Part shown: positions 7,955-18,689 of the stretch, piece by piece
Layout of the letters: every line of letters begins with the position of its first letter
Position numbering within the stretch: position 1 is the first letter of the stretch
NCBI RefSeq assembly: GCF_001434055.1
Contig: NZ_AZCZ01000020.1
Coordinates: 1-44,503 of the forward strand
DNA length: 44,503 nt
Direction of reading: 5' to 3'
Source: Levilactobacillus parabrevis ATCC 53295
GTDB taxonomy: Bacteria > Bacillota > Bacilli > Lactobacillales > Lactobacillaceae
Translations under genes and position numbers: made by a program
Notes under the pieces: model-generated
The model's database searches: none
Told to the model about the DNA's origin: nothing
Seen by the model: only the letters and a program-made list of their open reading frames with translations

Positions 7955-9253
7955 TTATCTCACAGTCTCATGAATCAATGTCAGTGGTTCAGCCGAATCG
8001 CTGATTTCAATATTGGCATACAGTAACTCCTTGATGTCATCGACATTTTCACGGTCACTGTAGATAGTCAATAATGAGTCACCAGCGGCTACCTTATCGC
8101 CGACCTTCTTGCTCATCATGATCCCAACGGCATAGTCCAGCTTGTCGTCAGCCTTTTGCCGGCCACCGCCAAGTAACATGCTGGCAACACCCATTTCGTC
8201 AGCTTCGACCCGGCTAACCACACCGGACGTCTTAGCTGGCAGCGGAATCTTGTACTTAGCTTGTGGCATGATTTCTGGATGGTCAACAACACTCCGGTCC
8301 CCGCCCTGTGCGGCAACCATGTCACCGAACTTCTTCAGTGCAGAACCATCCGTGATTGTGCCTTCACACATCTTACGGGCTTCAGCCATGCTGTCGGTCT
8401 TGCCGGACATGACAACCATGTATGAACCGAGGGTCAGTACCAAGTCGGTAATGTCAGCAGGCGCTTCACCCTTCAAGAGGTCGATGGATTCCTTGATTTC
8501 CAAGGCATTCCCAATGGCGTTCCCCAAAGGTTGATTCATATCGGAAATAATGGCCATGCAATTCATGCCGACCCCTTTACCAATACCAACCAAGGCTTTG
8601 GCGAGCTCCCGAGAGTCATCCAGCGTCTTCATGAAGGCTCCAGAACCAGTCTTCACATCGATGACCAGGGCATCCGTACCAGAAGCAATCTTCTTACTCA
8701 TAATGGAACTGGCGATCAATGGAATGGAGTCCACCGTGTCGGTCACGTCCCGCAAAGCATAGATCTTCTTATCAGCAGGCGCAATGTTTCCGGTTGCCCC
8801 AACAATGGCTAAACCTTCGTTTTGAACTTGTTTGATAAAGTCCGCTTCGCTGATTTCCACTTGGTATCCTGGAATCGCTTCCAGTTTATCCAACGTGCCA
8901 CCCGTGTGCCCAAGGCCCCGACCAGAAATCATAGGTACGGGAATACCCAGAGCAGCAACGATTGGTGCCAATGGGATACTGGTCTTATCACCGACCCCAC
9001 CAGTTGAATGCTTGTCGACCTTGACGCCATCGATGCTGGATAAGTCCAAATGGTCCCCGGACTTCATCATGGCCATCGTCAGCTCAGAACGTTCTGCATC
9101 GGTCATATCCTTGAAGTAAGTCGCCATCAAAAAGGCACTGGTTTGGTAATCAGGAATTTCACCGGAAACAACCCCGTCCACGAAAGTTTGAATCTCTTCC
9201 TTGGTCAATTCGCCACCGTTACGTTTCTTATCAATAATGTCAACCATTCTCAT
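7955..9253 (-). CDS. pdp: Pyrimidine-nucleoside phosphorylase
   Basis: This cytosolic enzyme cleaves uridine, deoxyuridine and thymidine with phosphate to the base and (deoxy)ribose-1-phosphate. The 432-residue product shows the phosphate/nucleoside-binding [12 protein letters not shown] motif near residue 80, the [15 protein letters not shown] motif near 115, and [12 protein letters not shown] near 195, all signature of the thymidine/pyrimidine phosphorylase family. Length is the usual 430-435. Start is ATG at 9253 with GGAG upstream; a second ATG two codons later is less well spaced. It is the last gene of deoC-deoB-deoD-deoR-pdp and feeds deoxyribose-1-phosphate to DeoB. Confidence 0.96.
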   Translation of the reverse strand: MRMVDIIDKKRNGGELTKEEIQTFVDGVVSGEIPDYQTSAFLMATYFKDMTDAERSELTMAMMKSGDHLDLSSIDGVKVDKHSTGGVGDKTSIPLAPIVAALGIPVPMISGRGLGHTGGTLDKLEAIPGYQVEISEADFIKQVQNEGLAIVGATGNIAPADKKIYALRDVTDTVDSIPLIASSIMSKKIASGTDALVIDVKTGSGAFMKTLDDSRELAKALVGIGKGVGMNCMAIISDMNQPLGNAIGNALEIKESIDLLKGEAPADITDLVLTLGSYMVVMSGKTDSMAEARKMCEGTITDGSALKKFGDMVAAQGGDRSVVDHPEIMPQAKYKIPLPAKTSGVVSRVEADEMGVASMLLGGGRQKADDKLDYAVGIMMSKKVGDKVAAGDSLLTIYSDRENVDDIKELLYANIEISDSAEPLTLIHETVR

Positions 9254-9294
9254 ATTTCAGCCACTCCATTTCTAATTGGATGCGGTCACCGCGG

Positions 9295-10251
9295 CTAGGC
9301 CGTCGGGGTAACCTTAAGTAGTTGTGCTGCTGCGTGTTGATCAATAATCAAGCAATTCGGATAACCACCCCTGAGGGCCGCCTGGACCGCTGGTACCTTG
9401 GCATCGCCGGCCGCCACCAGAATCGAATGTTCCTTCTGACGGAGGTTGTCGAGGTCGATACCGATTGTGCGCTGATTCAACTGTGGATCAACGACTTCAC
9501 CATTTTCGTCGATGTAGCGGGAGAAAATGTCCCCCACCGCATGGGCCTGCAAGAAACTCTTCTCCCGTTCCTGCAGGTACTCCAGTTGAAAGACCAGCGC
9601 TGAGTTACGGACGGTCCCCACGGAATAAATCGCAATGTTGGCCTTTCTTCCCAACTCAAGAAGGTACTGAATGTGTCGCTCAGCTTCCACCAATTCCTTA
9701 GTTTGTTGGTGGTCAAAGATGACCGGCAGCGGTAAGTATTGGGGCACGGCGTGAAAGGCATTGGCAAAGGCGTCAATGCTTTCGTACGCGTAGGTGTGCT
9801 CCGTGGCATAACTCACGCTTCCCTTGAGTTGAATCACCTCGACACCCGTTAAGGTATCGGGTTGAAGATTCGAGCCAATTGCATAAATGGTCTTCCCCCA
9901 GCCGATCCCGATAATATCGTGTTCAGCCACGATTTCCTCGAGATAGTGGGCCGCGTACTGACCGACCGTGTTGAGTAGCTCACTGGCTACCGTTAACTGG
10001 GTCGGCACCACGTGAACTTCCACGTGGTAGGCCTGGGTCAGTGCCCGCTCCAGCGTTTGAACGTCCTGAACCGGATCCACAATCTGAATCCGTACCAAGC
10101 CCTGCTCTCTGGCAAACTGTAGCAAGCGCGACACCGTTGGCCGGGAAATACCAAGCTGGTGGGCAATCTGGCTTTGACTCTGGTCCGATTGATAGTACAT
10201 CTTAGCCACGGCTAAGCTCTGTGCCAGTCGTTGTGCCGTCGTCTCCGCCAT
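9295..10251 (-). CDS. deoR: SorC/DeoR-family transcriptional regulator of the deo operon
   Basis: This 318-residue regulator has an N-terminal helix-turn-helix (residues about 8-55; SQSQIAHQLGISRPTVSRLL) and a C-terminal SorC-type sugar-phosphate sensor domain with GIGWGKTIYAIG, SVGTVRNSAL, and AAGDAKVPAVQAALRGG. It resembles Bacillus subtilis DeoR, which binds deoxyribose-5-phosphate and represses its operon. Its place inside the deo operon, 41 bases before pdp, supports autoregulated control of deoxyribonucleoside catabolism. Effector and operator are inferred, not seen. It lies 95 bases after deoD, the largest gap in the operon. Confidence 0.92.
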   Translation of the reverse strand: MAETTAQRLAQSLAVAKMYYQSDQSQSQIAHQLGISRPTVSRLLQFAREQGLVRIQIVDPVQDVQTLERALTQAYHVEVHVVPTQLTVASELLNTVGQYAAHYLEEIVAEHDIIGIGWGKTIYAIGSNLQPDTLTGVEVIQLKGSVSYATEHTYAYESIDAFANAFHAVPQYLPLPVIFDHQQTKELVEAERHIQYLLELGRKANIAIYSVGTVRNSALVFQLEYLQEREKSFLQAHAVGDIFSRYIDENGEVVDPQLNQRTIGIDLDNLRQKEHSILVAAGDAKVPAVQAALRGGYPNCLIIDQHAAAQLLKVTPTA

Positions 10252-10346
10252 GTGATTGCCCTCCTTGTGATTTTTAAACGTGTTACCAAACTTAAAATTG
10301 GTGACCGCTAGCTACTCTTAAAGCGCTACGGCCACCAACTTCAGGG

Positions 10347-11054
10347 TTACTCTGCAATGGCAGCTTCCAAAGCAACCTTGATCATATCGTTGAAGGACGT
10401 TTCACGCTCTTCGGGACTCGTAGATTCACCGGTAACCAAGTGATTACTGATGGTCAAAACGGATAAGGCCTTGACGTGGTACTTCGCTGCGATCAGGAAC
10501 AGCGCTGCTGATTCCATTTCCGTGGCGATTACCCCGTAGTCGACTAACTTTTGCCGGTCCATTTCATCGTTGTAGAAGCGGTCTTCGGCCAGAATGTTCC
10601 CAACCTTAACCGGAATCTGCATATCCTTAGCTGCATGGTACGCTGCGTCCAGTAACCCGAAGTCACTCAACGTTGCGTAGTAAATGCCACCGCCAAAGAC
10701 GTTGTGAATAATCGCGGAATCCGTCGTTGACCCCTGTGCCAGAACCACGTCGCGAACGTGAACGTCTGGGCTCATCCCGCCGGCCGTACCGACCCGGAAG
10801 AGCTTCTTGGCACCGTAATCGTTGATCAGTTCGTGAGCGTAAATGGAAATGGACGGAATCCCCATCCCAGTTCCTTGAACGGAAATCCGGTGGCCCTTGT
10901 AAGTTCCGGTGTACCCAAAAGCATTCCGAACCTTGTTATAGCAGACTGGATTTTCTAAGAACGTTTCGGCAATGTACTTTGCCCGTAATGGATCCCCAGG
11001 CATTAAGACAGTATCGGCGATATCGCCCATTTTTGCTTCCAAATGGTTACTCAT
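10347..11054 (-). CDS. deoD: Purine-nucleoside phosphorylase, DeoD type
   Basis: It phosphorolyses purine (deoxy)ribonucleosides to free base and (deoxy)ribose-1-phosphate. The 235-residue product is typical of the hexameric DeoD form. Seen are the phosphate-binding [10 protein letters not shown] near residue 20, the FRVGTAGG loop near 87, and the base/ribose-binding [10 protein letters not shown] near 178, with the Asp of TISNHL altered from the TVSDHI more usual in E. coli. The Asn at that position (near residue 203) is reminiscent of variants seen in Gram-positive 6-oxopurine-preferring PNPs, so substrate range could be narrower; this is inference. ATG follows GAGGAAAACC. It lies 23 bases after deoB. 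Confidence 0.95.
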   Translation of the reverse strand: MSNHLEAKMGDIADTVLMPGDPLRAKYIAETFLENPVCYNKVRNAFGYTGTYKGHRISVQGTGMGIPSISIYAHELINDYGAKKLFRVGTAGGMSPDVHVRDVVLAQGSTTDSAIIHNVFGGGIYYATLSDFGLLDAAYHAAKDMQIPVKVGNILAEDRFYNDEMDRQKLVDYGVIATEMESAALFLIAAKYHVKALSVLTISNHLVTGESTSPEERETSFNDMIKVALEAAIAE

Positions 11055-11077
11055 GATGGTTTTCCTCCTCGGTTGCG

Positions 11078-12265
11078 CTACTTCAAGTCAGCTAAGAAAC
11101 TGTGGCCTTCATTGTTACCAGCCACGCCAAAGTTATCCAACACAGTTGCACCAAAGTCTGAGAATGGTGACCGGATGCCTAAGCTCCCACCCTGCTTAAA
11201 GCTTGGGGAGTAAGCCAGTAATGGCACAAATTCACGCGTGTGGTCCGTCCCCGTGTAGGTTGGATCGTTCCCGTGGTCAGCGGTGATCATCAACAGGTCA
11301 TCGTCATGCATGTTTGCCATAACCGTGCCGAGTCGTTGATCAAAGTCCATCAAGGCTTGACCAAAGCCCTTAGGGTTCCGGCGGTGACCATACATCGCAT
11401 CGAAGTCCACCAGGTTCGTGAAGCAGAAACCGGTAAAGTCTTCTTGCATGACGTGGTCCACGTGGTCCATCCCGTCCATGTTACTTTCGTTATGGTAGCC
11501 TTCGTCGATTCCGTGACCGGAGAAGATATCGTTGATCTTCCCAACACCGACCACGTGAACGCCAGCGGCTTGCAGACGATCCATGTCGGTCTCACCGGTT
11601 GGTTCCAGCGTGAAGTCACGCCGGTTAGCCGTCCGCGTAAAGTGATCGGCATCGGGTCCAACGTAAGGCCGTGCAATGATCCGGCCAATCAGATATTCTG
11701 GGCCGTTGACCAATGAACGAGCGTATTCACAGATCTTGTAGAGTTCATCCAATGGAATGACTTCTTCATGCGCCGCAATCTGCAAGACGGAATCACCAGA
11801 CGTGTAGACGATCAAGTCGCCCTTAGCCATCTGTTGTTCCCCTAATTCGGCAATGATTTTAGTACCAGATTCGGGACGGTTACCGATGACTTTGCGACCA
11901 GAAAACGTTTCCAATTTCTTGATGATGTCAGCGGGAAAGCCGTTAGGGAACGTATCGAGTGCCTTACGAACAGGCAGGCCCATCATTTCCCAGTGACCAT
12001 CCATGGAATCCTTGCCGGCAGAGATTTCTTGCATTTTACCGTAATAAGCGTGTGGCGCATCGACTGCGGGAACGCCCTCAATTGGCGTATCCCGGAGATT
12101 GGATATCCCCAATTTAGCCAGGTTCGGTAAGGCTAGCTTGCCCGCGTAGTAATGACCCACGTGCCCCAGGGTATCGGCCCCGGCGTCACCGTACTTCGCA
12201 GAGTCCGGTGCGGCCCCCGTTCCAACAGAATCCATAACTAAACCGAAAATGCGTTTAAACTTCAT
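11078..12265 (-). CDS. deoB: Phosphopentomutase
   Basis: DeoB interconverts (deoxy)ribose-1-phosphate and -5-phosphate and links nucleoside phosphorolysis to DeoC and the pentose phosphate pathway. It is a cytosolic two-metal enzyme of the alkaline phosphatase superfamily. The 395-residue length is normal. Seen are the N-terminal metal/nucleophile motif [14 protein letters not shown] (residues about 10-22), [11 protein letters not shown] near 90, the NRPESGTKI segment with the phosphoacceptor-loop context near 150, and the C-terminal metal-ligand motif [19 protein letters not shown] near 330. It lies 29 bases after deoC in the same operon. Confidence 0.97.
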   Translation of the reverse strand: MKFKRIFGLVMDSVGTGAAPDSAKYGDAGADTLGHVGHYYAGKLALPNLAKLGISNLRDTPIEGVPAVDAPHAYYGKMQEISAGKDSMDGHWEMMGLPVRKALDTFPNGFPADIIKKLETFSGRKVIGNRPESGTKIIAELGEQQMAKGDLIVYTSGDSVLQIAAHEEVIPLDELYKICEYARSLVNGPEYLIGRIIARPYVGPDADHFTRTANRRDFTLEPTGETDMDRLQAAGVHVVGVGKINDIFSGHGIDEGYHNESNMDGMDHVDHVMQEDFTGFCFTNLVDFDAMYGHRRNPKGFGQALMDFDQRLGTVMANMHDDDLLMITADHGNDPTYTGTDHTREFVPLLAYSPSFKQGGSLGIRSPFSDFGATVLDNFGVAGNNEGHSFLADLK

Positions 12266-12294
12266 ATCCGTATCCCCACTTTCACAAACTTATT

Positions 12295-12984
12295 TTAGTA
12301 ACCTGACTTCGTCCCAGTAGCTTCACCGGTCAAAATAGCAACCGTTGCACTGACACCTAAACGACTAGCACCAGCATCAATCATGGCTAAAGCTTCGTCC
12401 TTGCTGTGAATTCCACCGGAAGCCTTAACACCTAAACGGTCGCCAACGGTCTCACGCATTAATTTAACGTCTTCGATCTTGGCACCTGCAGTTGAGAACC
12501 CAGTAGAGGTCTTCACGAAGTCGGCACCAGCTTGTTCACTCAACTTGCAAGCACGGATGATTTCTTCGTTGTTCAACAGGCAAGTTTCCAAGATAACCTT
12601 GAGCAACTTACCCTTGGCGTGAACAGCTTCGGCTACGGCGAGAATGTCCTTACCAACCTTATCATTGTTACCAGACTTCAATTCACCAACGTTGATGACC
12701 ATGTCGATTTCTTCGGCGCCGTCATCGATAGCCTTGTTTGCTTCAAAGACTTCGCTATCGGTTGCCATGGCACCTAGTGGGAAGCCAACAACGGCGATAG
12801 GGTTAACGTCGCTGTCCTTCAATTGCTCAGCAACGAACGGAATCCAGTAGGAGTTAACACAGACGGAAGCCGTGTCAAATTTCTTGGCTTCGTCACAGGT
12901 TTGCTTGATGCTAGCCTCGGTGGCATCGGCCTTTAAGTTAGTGTGATCCATGTATTTTGCTAATTGTGCAGTCGTTAATGTCAT
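12295..12984 (-). CDS. deoC: Deoxyribose-phosphate aldolase
   Basis: DeoC splits 2-deoxyribose-5-phosphate into glyceraldehyde-3-phosphate and acetaldehyde. The 229-residue class I aldolase carries the Schiff-base lysine in VKTSTGFS (Lys158), the second active-site lysine in VKASGGI (Lys187) and the catalytic aspartate in [10 protein letters not shown] (Asp94). It is the first gene of the deo operon. ATG at 12984 follows GAAAGGGG. A promoter with a 17-base spacer is 30-60 bases upstream and operator-like palindromes lie further up. Confidence 0.97.
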   Translation of the reverse strand: MTLTTAQLAKYMDHTNLKADATEASIKQTCDEAKKFDTASVCVNSYWIPFVAEQLKDSDVNPIAVVGFPLGAMATDSEVFEANKAIDDGAEEIDMVINVGELKSGNNDKVGKDILAVAEAVHAKGKLLKVILETCLLNNEEIIRACKLSEQAGADFVKTSTGFSTAGAKIEDVKLMRETVGDRLGVKASGGIHSKDEALAMIDAGASRLGVSATVAILTGEATGTKSGY

Positions 12985-13014
12985 AATATGAAACCCCTTT
13001 CATTTATCACAATT

Positions 13015-13043
13015 AGCATAACGGATTCCTGCACGTTTGTAAA
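13015..13043 (-). promoter_or_regulatory. Promoter of the deo operon
   Basis: On the minus strand TTTACA (13038-13043) and TATGCT (13015-13020) are separated by 17 bases, 31 bases upstream of deoC. Confidence 0.65.
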
Positions 13044-13099
13044 GTAAAACCTTGAAATTCTGTTCAGCAACCCCGTTAATTGTGTCGTGGTGTACAGAT

Positions 13100-13130
13100 T
13101 GAAAATGTTTTCTGGTAAACCGCTTTACGT
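13100..13130 (-). promoter_or_regulatory. cre-like box and LacI-type operator upstream of deoC
   Basis: TGAAAATGTTTTCT (13100-13113) is a near-match to the CcpA cre consensus. It is followed directly by the palindrome GTAAACCGCTTTACGT (13115-13130), which differs by one base from the rbsD operator at 5557-5572. Both lie upstream of the promoter at 13015-13043, so repression by looping, or an additional upstream promoter, would be needed. Confidence 0.45.
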
Positions 13131-13284
13131 GTTGGAAGCAAGCTTTCATTATGGTGTCACGTGTGCAAGAAAATACCAATTAAGTGTTGACTGTGTACTT
13201 TTAGCAGGCTGGGGCATATTCAAAAAAGTATATTTTTTTTGATTTGTTTTGAGAAGTTAGAAGTATTTCTCGAACTAATTTTCG

Positions 13285-13319
13285 CAAAAAAAGGCCTCAG
13301 CAATTGCTCGCTGAGGTCC
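13285..13319 (-). terminator. Rho-independent terminator of gatCAB-dagK-rlmD
   Basis: On the minus strand GACCTCAGC pairs with GCTGAGGCC, followed by TTTTTTT, 15 bases after the rlmD stop. Confidence 0.9.
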
Positions 13320-13333
13320 TCATCAAGTTAAAT

Positions 13334-14701
13334 CTACTTCTTCACTAAAACCGTAACACTTTCCACGTGTGGTGTCTGTGGGAATTGATCAACAGGTTGG
13401 ATTGGCCCGTCAATGTCATAGCCGAGCTCTTGGAACCGGGCCACGTCACGCACCAACGTTGCTGGGTTACAGCTAACATAAACGACCTTCTTAGGTCCCA
13501 TCTTAGCAGTGGAATCAATCAGGCTTTCTGCCAGGCCCTTACGTGGTGGATCGACCACAACGACGTCCGGCTTGATACCGTCTTCTTGCCACTTGGCCAT
13601 TTGGAACTCGGCCTTGTTGGTTTCGAAGGACACGTTGCTCAAATGGTTCTTCTGAGCGTTGACCTTGGCATCTTCAATGGCTTCGGAAACCACATCGACC
13701 CCGTAAACGTGCTTAGCGTGCTTGGCCAAGGCCAGTGAAATCGTCCCGATCCCACAGTAGGCATCGATCACAGTCTCTTCACCGGTCAGACCGGCCTTAT
13801 CGATGGCCATTTGGTACAGCTTTTCGGTCTGTTGTGGGTTTACTTGGTAGAATGACCGGGCCGAAATGGCGAAGGTCAACCCTAACAGGCTATCCTCGAT
13901 AGTCGGCTTGCCGTACAGCGTCCGCGTCACGTTACCCATAATGACATTCGTCTTCTTGGCGTTAACGTTCAGGACGATACTGGTGACCTCTGGTAAGGCC
14001 TGGTGAATCTGGTCGACCAGTTGGGCCTGACTTGGGAGTTTTTGCGTCCGACTGATCAGCACAATCATCATCTCATGACTGTAGTAACCACGCCGAACCA
14101 TGATGTTACGGATAACACCCTTGTCACTGATTTCATTGTAGGCTGGAATCTCAAATTGACGAAGAAAGTCGCGAACCTTAACAATAGCCGCGTCAATGGC
14201 AGGATCTTGGATGTAGAAGTCCGTCAATGGGATCAAGTCGTGACTGTGTTGCCGGTAGAAACCGGTCTCCAGTTGACCCTTGATCATCCGAACAGGGACT
14301 TGGGCCTTGTTCCGGTATTGGGTAGGATTTTCCATCCCCAAAGTTGGGGCAACATCAACGTCTTGGTGATCCTTACTGAAGAGTTCAGCAATCTGGTGTT
14401 GCTTGAATTTCAGTTGGGCTGGATAGGCCAGATGTTGTAACGGCGCAATCCCCGTTTGGCGGTACGTCTTGTCAACATCCTTAACCCGATCAGGTGATTC
14501 GGATTTCCAGGCAATTGCCCGGGCAAAACCGTAATGGCTCTGAACCTTAGTGACTTGAATCGTCAGTTCTTCGCCGGGTAAGGCGTTTTCGATGAACAGT
14601 GGGAAATCGTCCACCTTAGCCACACCCATCCCCTGATAAGTCAGGTCGGCGATGGTGACGTCGAGACGTTCGTTCTTTGCTACTGGTGCTTTAGTTTTCA
14701 T
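13334..14701 (-). CDS. rlmD: 23S rRNA (uracil-C5)-methyltransferase, RlmD/RlmCD type
   Basis: It transfers a methyl group from S-adenosylmethionine to C5 of 23S rRNA uridine (U1939, and in Gram-positives often also U747). The 455-residue product has an N-terminal TRAM RNA-binding domain (about residues 8-65, with YQGMGVAKV), a central domain, and a C-terminal Rossmann methyltransferase with DAYCGIGTISLALA near residue 312 and VVVDPPRKG near 375. The catalytic cysteine is in VSCNPATL (about Cys411). The 4Fe-4S cysteine cluster of enterobacterial RlmD is not apparent, as usual for the Firmicute YefA-like forms. It is the last gene of the gat operon, 63 bases after dagK. Confidence 0.93.
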   Translation of the reverse strand: MKTKAPVAKNERLDVTIADLTYQGMGVAKVDDFPLFIENALPGEELTIQVTKVQSHYGFARAIAWKSESPDRVKDVDKTYRQTGIAPLQHLAYPAQLKFKQHQIAELFSKDHQDVDVAPTLGMENPTQYRNKAQVPVRMIKGQLETGFYRQHSHDLIPLTDFYIQDPAIDAAIVKVRDFLRQFEIPAYNEISDKGVIRNIMVRRGYYSHEMMIVLISRTQKLPSQAQLVDQIHQALPEVTSIVLNVNAKKTNVIMGNVTRTLYGKPTIEDSLLGLTFAISARSFYQVNPQQTEKLYQMAIDKAGLTGEETVIDAYCGIGTISLALAKHAKHVYGVDVVSEAIEDAKVNAQKNHLSNVSFETNKAEFQMAKWQEDGIKPDVVVVDPPRKGLAESLIDSTAKMGPKKVVYVSCNPATLVRDVARFQELGYDIDGPIQPVDQFPQTPHVESVTVLVKK

Positions 14702-14764
14702 GTGTACTCCTTAATGAGAAAGGGACTTTGCCACTAAACGTTCGAGCAAAATCCCTTCAGTATC

Positions 14765-15778
14765 TTAATCTTCCGTTTGATGTTCGCCTTCCGGCAGGCT
14801 TTCGACCTGCTTGACGAAACGCTGTTCTGCTTCCAGAACTTCCGGCGATTCACTAGTGACCGCCGAATCCGGAATAGCGTCTAGGTTGGCATACATTTCA
14901 ATGTGTTGTCCGAGGTTCCGGAACTTCATTGGGGCGTCGCCACCGTACTCGCCATCCAGGTTGATCATCATTCGCTCCTCAACTGGCTTGGCAATCACCT
15001 TGCTAGTCTTCTTGTAAATGATGTGGGGATCGTTGATGTGCTTCCCCCCGTTCAAGACTAAGCCCATCAACCGGAGGATTTCCGGCATGCTGGCTGTCTT
15101 GACGATAATCATGGTGAACTTCCCGTCATCCAATGCAGCGTCGGGCACAATCTGCTCGAAGCCACCGATGGAATTGGTCAGTGCCAAGAGAAACATGGAC
15201 GCTTTGCCGCGGAAATGACCACCGTCATAGGTCAAGTCCATATCAATGGGCTTGATCCGTGGCAAGAGCTCAGCACCCTTCAGCAGGTATGCTAGATAGC
15301 CGAAGATCGACTTCAAGTTAGATGGGACATCGTAAGTCAACTCCGTCAGTAGTCCCCCACCGGCAATGTTGATAAAGTAAGTCTCACCCGCCTGGCCGAT
15401 ATCCATCTTGATGGTCTGGTCCTTCAGGACAACCTTCGCTGCCGCCAACGGATCCTCGCGCGGGATGTGAAGCGCCCGGGCATAATCATTCGTGGTACCG
15501 GCAGGAATAATGGCCATTTTAGGACGATGCGACAATCCAGCAATCCCGTTGACCACTTGATTGATCGTCCCATCTCCCCCGGCAGCCACGATCAACTCAA
15601 AGCCGGCTTTCGCCACTCTGGTCGCTTCGTTTTGTGCCGAGTTAGGTTCGGCTGTGGTGGCAAAGGCACTCGTCTCGTACCCCGCCTGTTCAAACACCGC
15701 TAGAATATCAATCAGGTCTTTTTTCAGTGCCTCACGCCCTGAAGTTGGATTATAAATGACCCGTGCCCGTTTACGCAT
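14765..15778 (-). CDS. dagK: Diacylglycerol kinase (DagK/DgkB)
   Basis: It phosphorylates diacylglycerol to phosphatidate, recycling the diacylglycerol released during lipoteichoic acid synthesis. The 337-residue product belongs to the soluble lipid kinase family: N-terminal ARVIYNPTSG, the nucleotide-binding AAGGDGTINQVVNG near residue 70, and IPAGTTNDYARAL near 95. The C-terminal tail after about residue 300 is acidic and variable. It sits 17 bases after gatB, matching the conserved gatCAB-dagK-rlmD order of lactobacilli. Confidence 0.95.
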   Translation of the reverse strand: MRKRARVIYNPTSGREALKKDLIDILAVFEQAGYETSAFATTAEPNSAQNEATRVAKAGFELIVAAGGDGTINQVVNGIAGLSHRPKMAIIPAGTTNDYARALHIPREDPLAAAKVVLKDQTIKMDIGQAGETYFINIAGGGLLTELTYDVPSNLKSIFGYLAYLLKGAELLPRIKPIDMDLTYDGGHFRGKASMFLLALTNSIGGFEQIVPDAALDDGKFTMIIVKTASMPEILRLMGLVLNGGKHINDPHIIYKKTSKVIAKPVEERMMINLDGEYGGDAPMKFRNLGQHIEMYANLDAIPDSAVTSESPEVLEAEQRFVKQVESLPEGEHQTED

Positions 15779-15795
15779 GATGTGCCTCCATTGCT

Positions 15796-17217
15796 CTATT
15801 GCTGTAATGCTGTCATTAACAGCTTGTTAACGACTTGCGGGTTAGCTTGCCCGTGCGTTTGCTTCATGATTTGACCCACTAAGAACCCAACGGCCCGTTT
15901 CTTACCGTTGTTGAAGTCTTCGATGGATTGTGGATTTGACTGTAAAACATCGTCGATGATCGGTTGTAGCTTAGCTGGATCTGATAATTGTACCAAGCCG
16001 TTCTTCTCAACGAACGCCTTAGGTTCCTCACCATTGGTAATCGCCTTGAAGACCTTCTTGGCCATCTTGCTAGAAATCGTCCCATCGGAAATCAAGTTGA
16101 TCATACCGGCCAGGTTAGCTGGTGTCAGCTTAGTGGCTTGCAAATCAACGTGGTTGTCGTTCAGGTAGGCGTTAACGTCCCCTTGCAAGTAGTTAGCGGC
16201 CATCTTAGGGTCGGCCTTCAACGCTACCGTAGCATCGAAGAAGTCAGACATTTCCTTGGTCTGGGTAATAACCATGGCGTCATAATCCGTCAAGCCAAGC
16301 TCATTAACGTAACGTTCACGCCGCTTAGTTGGCATTTCTGGCATAGCATCGCCGAGTTCCTTGATCCAGTCATCACTGATGTTCAGTGCTGGTAAGTCAG
16401 GTTCAGGGAAGTACCGGTAATCATCGGCGCCGGCCTTGACCCGCATCAAAATGGTTTCACCGGTCTTTTCGTCAAACCGCCGCGTTTCTTGTTGAACCGC
16501 GCCGCCAGACATCAAGACTTGTTGTTGCCGCTTTTCTTCGTACTCCAACCCACGTTGGACGTAGTTAAAGGAGTTCAAGTTCTTCAGTTCAGTCTTAGTC
16601 CCGAACTTTGCTTGACCAACAGGCCGAACGGAGATGTTAACATCGACCCGCATTGAACCTTCTTCCATCTTCACGTCGGAGATCCCAGTAAATTGAATTC
16701 GCTGACGAAGAGCTTCCAAGTAAGCATAGGCTTCAGCAGGTGAAGCGATATCTGGCTTAGAAACAATTTCAATCAACGGTGTCCCCTGCCGGTTCAAATC
16801 GACGTAAGAATAGTCGCGTTCATGGGTGTTCTTACCGGCATCTTCTTCAATGTGCATTTCAGAAATACCGATTTTCTTCTTCACACCATCAACGTCAACC
16901 TCGACCCAACCGTCATGCCCGATTGGCTTGTCAGATTGCGTAATCTGGTAGGCCTTAGGGTTATCAGGATAGAAGTAATTCTTCCGGTCAAAGTGCGTGT
17001 GTTGTTCAACCGTCGCATGTAAGGCCAAAGCCGCGATGATCCCATCGGCGACAACGCCCTTGTTGGTCGTTGGCAGAACCCCAGGATACCCAAAGTCAAT
17101 GACGTTGGTGTTGGCGTTAGGGTCAGCTCCGTAAGCAACGGGGGATGGGCTAAAGATCTTTGAATTTGTCTTTAACTCAATGTGGACTTCTAGTCCAATC
17201 GTAGTTTCAAAGTTCAT
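15796..17217 (-). CDS. gatB: Asp-tRNA(Asn)/Glu-tRNA(Gln) amidotransferase subunit B
   Basis: GatB binds the misacylated tRNA and phosphorylates its Glu or Asp side chain within the GatCAB complex. The 473-residue protein opens with [15 protein letters not shown], has [14 protein letters not shown] near residue 85, [15 protein letters not shown] near 200 and a C-terminal YqeY-like tail domain ending around VNKLL. The length is normal. Its ATG overlaps the gatA stop (TAATG), giving translational coupling. Confidence 0.98.
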   Translation of the reverse strand: MNFETTIGLEVHIELKTNSKIFSPSPVAYGADPNANTNVIDFGYPGVLPTTNKGVVADGIIAALALHATVEQHTHFDRKNYFYPDNPKAYQITQSDKPIGHDGWVEVDVDGVKKKIGISEMHIEEDAGKNTHERDYSYVDLNRQGTPLIEIVSKPDIASPAEAYAYLEALRQRIQFTGISDVKMEEGSMRVDVNISVRPVGQAKFGTKTELKNLNSFNYVQRGLEYEEKRQQQVLMSGGAVQQETRRFDEKTGETILMRVKAGADDYRYFPEPDLPALNISDDWIKELGDAMPEMPTKRRERYVNELGLTDYDAMVITQTKEMSDFFDATVALKADPKMAANYLQGDVNAYLNDNHVDLQATKLTPANLAGMINLISDGTISSKMAKKVFKAITNGEEPKAFVEKNGLVQLSDPAKLQPIIDDVLQSNPQSIEDFNNGKKRAVGFLVGQIMKQTHGQANPQVVNKLLMTALQQ

Positions 17218-18686
17218 TAGTTTTGACCTCCTAACGTTGGTACTTGCAAATGAAAGTCCGTGCTTTGTTCGAAGGCGTACCCTGCTTTGTACAGCGTGCT
17301 TTCGTCGAATGGCCGACCAATCAATTGCATCCCGACTGGCAAGTTGTTGCTAAAGCCAGCAGGCAATGAGAGTCCTGGTAACCCAGCCAAGTTGACCGGG
17401 ATCGTCAGAATATCGTTCATGTACATCGTGATTGGATCCTTGATCTCAGCGCCCAAATCAAATGCAGGCGTTGGGGCAACGGGTCCCATGATGAAGTCGT
17501 GGTCTTTCAAGACCGCTTTAAAGTCATTAATGATGACCGTCCGAACCTTGGCAGCCTTTAAGAAGTAGGCGTCATAGAATCCAGCGGACAGGGAGAAGGT
17601 CCCTAACATGATCCGGCGCTTAACTTCGTCACCAAAGCCTTCGGAACGGGACTTCACGTAGACGTCTTCCAAGTTCTTAACGTCCTGTGCCCGGTAACCG
17701 TAACGAATCCCATCGAACCGTTGCAGGTTAGATGAGGCTTCAGATGAAGCGATGATGTAGTAAGCAGCGACCCCGTACTTGTTGTGTGGTAAGGAAACTT
17801 CGTCGACCGTGGCACCCAACTTGCGGTAGGTGTCAGCAGCAGCCAGAATGGCGTTCTTCACGTCTTCGTCGACCCCATCGGCTAAGAATTCCTTAGGCAA
17901 ACCAATACGCAGACCCTTAACGCTAGTGGCGTCATTTAAGTCCTTGGCAAAGTCAGGAACGGCTTGCGTTGAGCTGGTCAAGTCATGTTCATCATGCCCA
18001 GCAATCGTGCTCAAAATCGTGGCGTTATCCTTAACTCCACGCGTCAGTGGTCCAATCTGATCCAGACTAGAACCAAAGGCAATCAATCCCCAACGAGAAA
18101 CACGACCGTACGTTGGCTTCATCCCAACAACACCGTTAAATGCGGCTGGTTGACGAATGGAACCACCGGTATCAGTCCCCAAGGCAGCCACGATTTGACC
18201 AGAGGCCACAGCAGCTGCGGAACCACCAGAGGACCCACCGGGAACCTTGGTTTGATCCCAAGCGTTCTTCGTTTGCTTGAAGGCAGACGTTTCGGTCGAC
18301 CCACCCATGGCAAATTCATCCATGTTGGTCTTCCCAACCGTGATCATTTGCGCATCGGCTAACTTAGTCGTTACCGTTGCGTCGTAGATAGGATTGAAGT
18401 TGGTTAAAATCTTGGAAGCAGCCGTCGTCGTTAAGTCCTTGGTGACGATGTTGTCCTTAATTGCAACGGGAATCCCAGCTAGGGGTTGGTCTTCCTTAAT
18501 CCCAGCTGCATCAACCTTAGCAGCCTGATCCAATGCAGCATCTTCGTTTAAAGCCAAGAAGGCGTCGATCTTAGGATCGGTGGCCTTGATGTTGTCGAAG
18601 GTGGCCTGAGTCAGTTCCTTAGCACTAAGCTTCTTAGCGACCAAGTCGGCGTGGAGACTGGCGAGATCTTGTTTAAAGTAATTCAT
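17217..18686 (-). CDS. gatA: Asp-tRNA(Asn)/Glu-tRNA(Gln) amidotransferase subunit A
   Basis: GatA is the glutaminase of GatCAB. It frees ammonia from glutamine for transamidation of Glu-tRNA(Gln). The 489-residue amidase-signature protein has the Ser-cisSer-Lys triad in AIKDNI (Lys77), [11 protein letters not shown] (about Ser152) and [11 protein letters not shown] (Ser176), the spacing expected of the family. It begins 3 bases after the gatC stop and overlaps gatB by one base. Confidence 0.98.
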   Translation of the reverse strand: MNYFKQDLASLHADLVAKKLSAKELTQATFDNIKATDPKIDAFLALNEDAALDQAAKVDAAGIKEDQPLAGIPVAIKDNIVTKDLTTTAASKILTNFNPIYDATVTTKLADAQMITVGKTNMDEFAMGGSTETSAFKQTKNAWDQTKVPGGSSGGSAAAVASGQIVAALGTDTGGSIRQPAAFNGVVGMKPTYGRVSRWGLIAFGSSLDQIGPLTRGVKDNATILSTIAGHDEHDLTSSTQAVPDFAKDLNDATSVKGLRIGLPKEFLADGVDEDVKNAILAAADTYRKLGATVDEVSLPHNKYGVAAYYIIASSEASSNLQRFDGIRYGYRAQDVKNLEDVYVKSRSEGFGDEVKRRIMLGTFSLSAGFYDAYFLKAAKVRTVIINDFKAVLKDHDFIMGPVAPTPAFDLGAEIKDPITMYMNDILTIPVNLAGLPGLSLPAGFSNNLPVGMQLIGRPFDESTLYKAGYAFEQSTDFHLQVPTLGGQN

Positions 18687-18689
18687 CTG

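Noticed and set aside
7743-7973. Plus-strand frame of 76 codons overlapping the pdp 3' UTR
   Set aside because: No ribosome binding site, no recognisable domain, and it overlaps hairpins downstream of pdp.
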